A stretch of DNA of 9,196 bases, from NCBI GenBank assembly GCA_947380915.1, contig CANCSY010000116.1, positions 1 through 9,196 on the forward strand. The letters run 5' to 3'. This document shows positions 7,625 to 9,196 of this stretch, in pieces. Under the pieces are notes generated by a model that made no database searches, was not told the origin of the DNA, and saw only the letters and a list, made by a program, of their open reading frames with translations. Numbering within the stretch: the stretch's first letter is position 1; each line of letters opens with the position of its first letter. The stretch is from Beijerinckiaceae bacterium. Lineage in GTDB: Bacteria > Pseudomonadota > Alphaproteobacteria > Rhizobiales > Beijerinckiaceae. The position numbers and the translations under genes were made by a program.

Positions 7625-8776
7625 GTGAAAGTCTCCGTCTCCCAGCCAGGCCACGTTCTGTCGGCAGCCGTGCATATGGCGCTGCTGGCGGCGACGCTTG
7701 TCAGCTTCACGGAGACGAAGCCGTTTCAGGATGCGCAGGAGTCCGTGCCGGTCGAGATCGTGACGGATTCCCAGTTCAACGAGATCACCAAGGGCGAGAA
7801 GACCGCGAAGGAAGTCACCCAGACGCCGGTGAAGGCCGATAAGGTCGCCGAGGTCGAGGAGAAGAAGCCGACCCCGATCCGCGAGGCGAAAACCGAAGTG
7901 ACGCCGCCGCCGCCGCCCCTGCGCCGCATCCCCGATCCCGGCGAAAGTCAGCAGCCCGAGCCGCCGACGCCCACGCCCCCCCAGCGCGTCGCCGCCCTGC
8001 CGCCAGAGCCGCCGAAGGCCGAGCCCGAGCCCGTGAAGCCCGAGCCGCCGCGCCCGCCCACGCGCCCGCCAGAGCCCGCCAAGGTCGAGGCGCCGCCGCC
8101 CAAGCCGGACGCCGAGCCCGTCGAGCCCCCCAAGCCGCCGCAGCGGCCGAAGGAGGAGCCGAAGAAGGCCGAGGTTGCGCCAACCCCGCCGCCGCCGACC
8201 CCACCCAAGCCTCCCGTGCGCCCCAAGACCGAGGAAAAGCCCCTCGATCCCGCCGCCATCGCCAAGCTGCTCAAGGACACCGAGCCGCAGAAGCCCGTGG
8301 CGCGCTCGAAATCCGGCGACGAGACTGCGGCGAAGACGAAATATGACGCCAACGCCATGTCCGACCTGTTGTCGCGCGAGGCGCCGTCCCAGAAGGCTTC
8401 GACCGCGCGCACCGCCAGCCAGCAGGCGTCCCTGGGCGCGCGCCTCGGAAAGGACGACAAAATTTCCCAAACGCTGATGAACAAAATCAATGAGATTATG
8501 CTGAGGGAATACAAGCGCTGTTGGACCTACATTGAGTTGGATCCGCCCCGCTGGCAACCGCAGATTAAGGTGGAGTTTGCGATGAATGGCGCGCTTATCG
8601 GAGAGCCTGTGCTTGTCAACCAACCTGCTGACCTCAGACAGGGTAAACTTGCGGAAAGCGCCATGCGTGCAATACGTTGCGCCAATCCGCTACCTATAAC
8701 CAATGAATTTGCGCCTATTTACAACGATTGGAGAAGTAGAACCTTGCGGTTCGATCCGCTGGATATGGCGGAATGA
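7625..8776 (+). CDS. tolA: Cell envelope integrity protein TolA (TonB-like, proline-rich)
   Basis: TolA is anchored by one inner-membrane helix (about residues 10-28), spans the periplasm and contacts TolB/Pal through its C-terminal domain. This 383-aa protein has a proline-rich spacer: 48 of residues 91-200 are Pro, mixed with Glu and Lys, with runs PPPPP (94-98) and PPPP (188-191). That differs from the Ala/Lys-rich helix of E. coli TolA and looks like TonB. The C-terminal domain (about 279-383) has CW (299-300), QIKVEFAMNG, ESAMRAIRCA and LRFDPLDM, typical of TolA ends, with C299 and C352 able to form a disulfide. GTG at 7625 is the likely start, ten bases after tolR across an alternating GC run with only a weak AGTGAG upstream. 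The gene position between tolR and tolB fixes the identity. DNA for the last domain is markedly AT-richer. Confidence 0.93.
   Translation: MKVSVSQPGHVLSAAVHMALLAATLVSFTETKPFQDAQESVPVEIVTDSQFNEITKGEKTAKEVTQTPVKADKVAEVEEKKPTPIREAKTEVTPPPPPLRRIPDPGESQQPEPPTPTPPQRVAALPPEPPKAEPEPVKPEPPRPPTRPPEPAKVEAPPPKPDAEPVEPPKPPQRPKEEPKKAEVAPTPPPPTPPKPPVRPKTEEKPLDPAAIAKLLKDTEPQKPVARSKSGDETAAKTKYDANAMSDLLSREAPSQKASTARTASQQASLGARLGKDDKISQTLMNKINEIMLREYKRCWTYIELDPPRWQPQIKVEFAMNGALIGEPVLVNQPADLRQGKLAESAMRAIRCANPLPITNEFAPIYNDWRSRTLRFDPLDMAE
8459..8776 (+). other. Low-GC segment encoding the TolA C-terminal domain
   Basis: Hand counts give 208 G+C in bases 8161-8460 (69%) but 149 in 8461-8760 (50%), and 24 of 60 in 8461-8520. 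Codons change at the same point, from almost all G/C-ending to frequent AAA, ATT, AAT, TTG and TTT. The step falls at codon 279, inside the conserved LGKDDKISQ motif that precedes the C-terminal domain. Composition returns to normal in tolB. Replacement by recombination is one explanation. Confidence 0.75.
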
Positions 8777-8852
8777 CGATCAGATCGCAGCCTTTCCACC
8801 CGACTGTCCCATTGCTTGTCCCTCCGCGCCCGCCTTTCAGGACCGACCCGCC

Positions 8853-9196
8853 ATGAGCCTCTTCCTCACCCGCCGTCAGATGACGGCCCTGCTCGCCGCC
8901 GCGCCTATCGCAGGCCTGCCGCTTGGCCCGGCCTTTCCCCAGGCGGCCCTCGACATCAAGCGCGGTTCCGGCTTCCAGCCGATCCCCATCGCCATCACCA
9001 ATTTTCAGGGCGATGGCGGGGCGCAGGCGACGCAGATCATCACCAACAATTTCCGCCGCTCCGTCTTCCTGCGTCCGCTGGACGCGGCGACCTTCGTGGA
9101 GAAAAACACTAATCCCGAAGCGCCGCAGATCGACCAGTGGAAGATGGTCAATGCGCAATTCGTGGTGACGGGACGGGCGACGCGCGGACCGGATGG
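8853..9196 (+). CDS. tolB: Tol-Pal system protein TolB, N-terminal part, cut by window end
   Basis: The frame is open from ATG 8853 to the last base, giving 114 complete codons. The first ~31 residues are a signal peptide (LTRRQMTALLAAAPIAGLPL, with small residues before AALDI), so the product is periplasmic. The mature N-terminal domain reads LDIKRGSGFQPIPIAITNFQGD, then TQIITNNFRRSVFLRPLD and NAQFVVTGRATRGPDG, which follows the TolB pattern (PIAIPxF, I...NLxRSGLF, ALVxG). The usual SGLF is SVFL here. TolB's C-terminal beta-propeller, which binds Pal, lies outside. AGGA (8839-8842) ten bases before the ATG is a modest ribosome-binding site. The 76-base gap after tolA has no clear promoter. 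TRRQM near the start resembles a twin-arginine signal. Confidence 0.93.
   Translation, partial: MSLFLTRRQMTALLAAAPIAGLPLGPAFPQAALDIKRGSGFQPIPIAITNFQGDGGAQATQIITNNFRRSVFLRPLDAATFVEKNTNPEAPQIDQWKMVNAQFVVTGRATRGPD

Noticed and set aside
7559..8623. 354-codon minus-strand frame opposite tolA, rich in Gly, Leu and Arg
   Set aside because: Its repetitive composition is the complement of the proline codons of TolA; no independent evidence.

Overview
The window looks like chromosomal DNA from a GC-rich alphaproteobacterium, most likely of the order Hyphomicrobiales (Rhizobiales). This rests on gene content: a zinc-independent L31, an RcdA-type DUF1465 protein, a DUF1192 protein beside glmM, a small secreted protein of a type I associate with this order, and a proline-rich TolA. 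It also rests on high GC (about 69% in the 300 bases counted before position 8460). The genus cannot be told from the sequence.

Left part (1-3150). The window opens one codon into yebC (+). A convergent gap follows, holding 7-base tandem repeats in opposite orientations, and then a complete MsbA-like ABC half-transporter (-). The ABC gene diverges from rpmE (+, ribosomal protein L31), which ends at a strong hairpin-plus-T-tract terminator probably shared with the facing gene.

Middle part (3150-5920). Three minus-strand genes lie here: glmM (phosphoglucosamine mutase, cell-wall precursor synthesis), the small coiled-coil DUF1192 gene 15 bases downstream of it, and rcdA/DUF1465 (a ClpXP adaptor family linked to CtrA degradation). 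A CtrA-like box lies at the right distance from a possible -10 upstream of rcdA. Divergent from glmM is a stand-alone arsC-type reductase gene (+).

Right part (5920-9196). A short minus-strand gene encodes a secreted four-cysteine protein. Divergent from it is the tol cluster: tolQ, tolR, tolA and the start of tolB, all (+). TolQ and TolR form the proton-driven inner-membrane motor, TolA carries the force across the periplasm, and TolB with Pal (expected just outside the window) links to the outer membrane during division. A second CtrA-like box lies in the divergent tolQ promoter region.

The genes are mostly housekeeping and I see no phage, transposase, CRISPR or defence system. The most unusual signals are an abrupt drop in GC (about 69% to 50%) exactly at the start of the TolA C-terminal domain, the paired CtrA-like sites before rcdA and tolQ, and the heptamer repeat cassette after yebC. 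No gene-free stretch exceeds 300 bases; the longest is 6214-6424.
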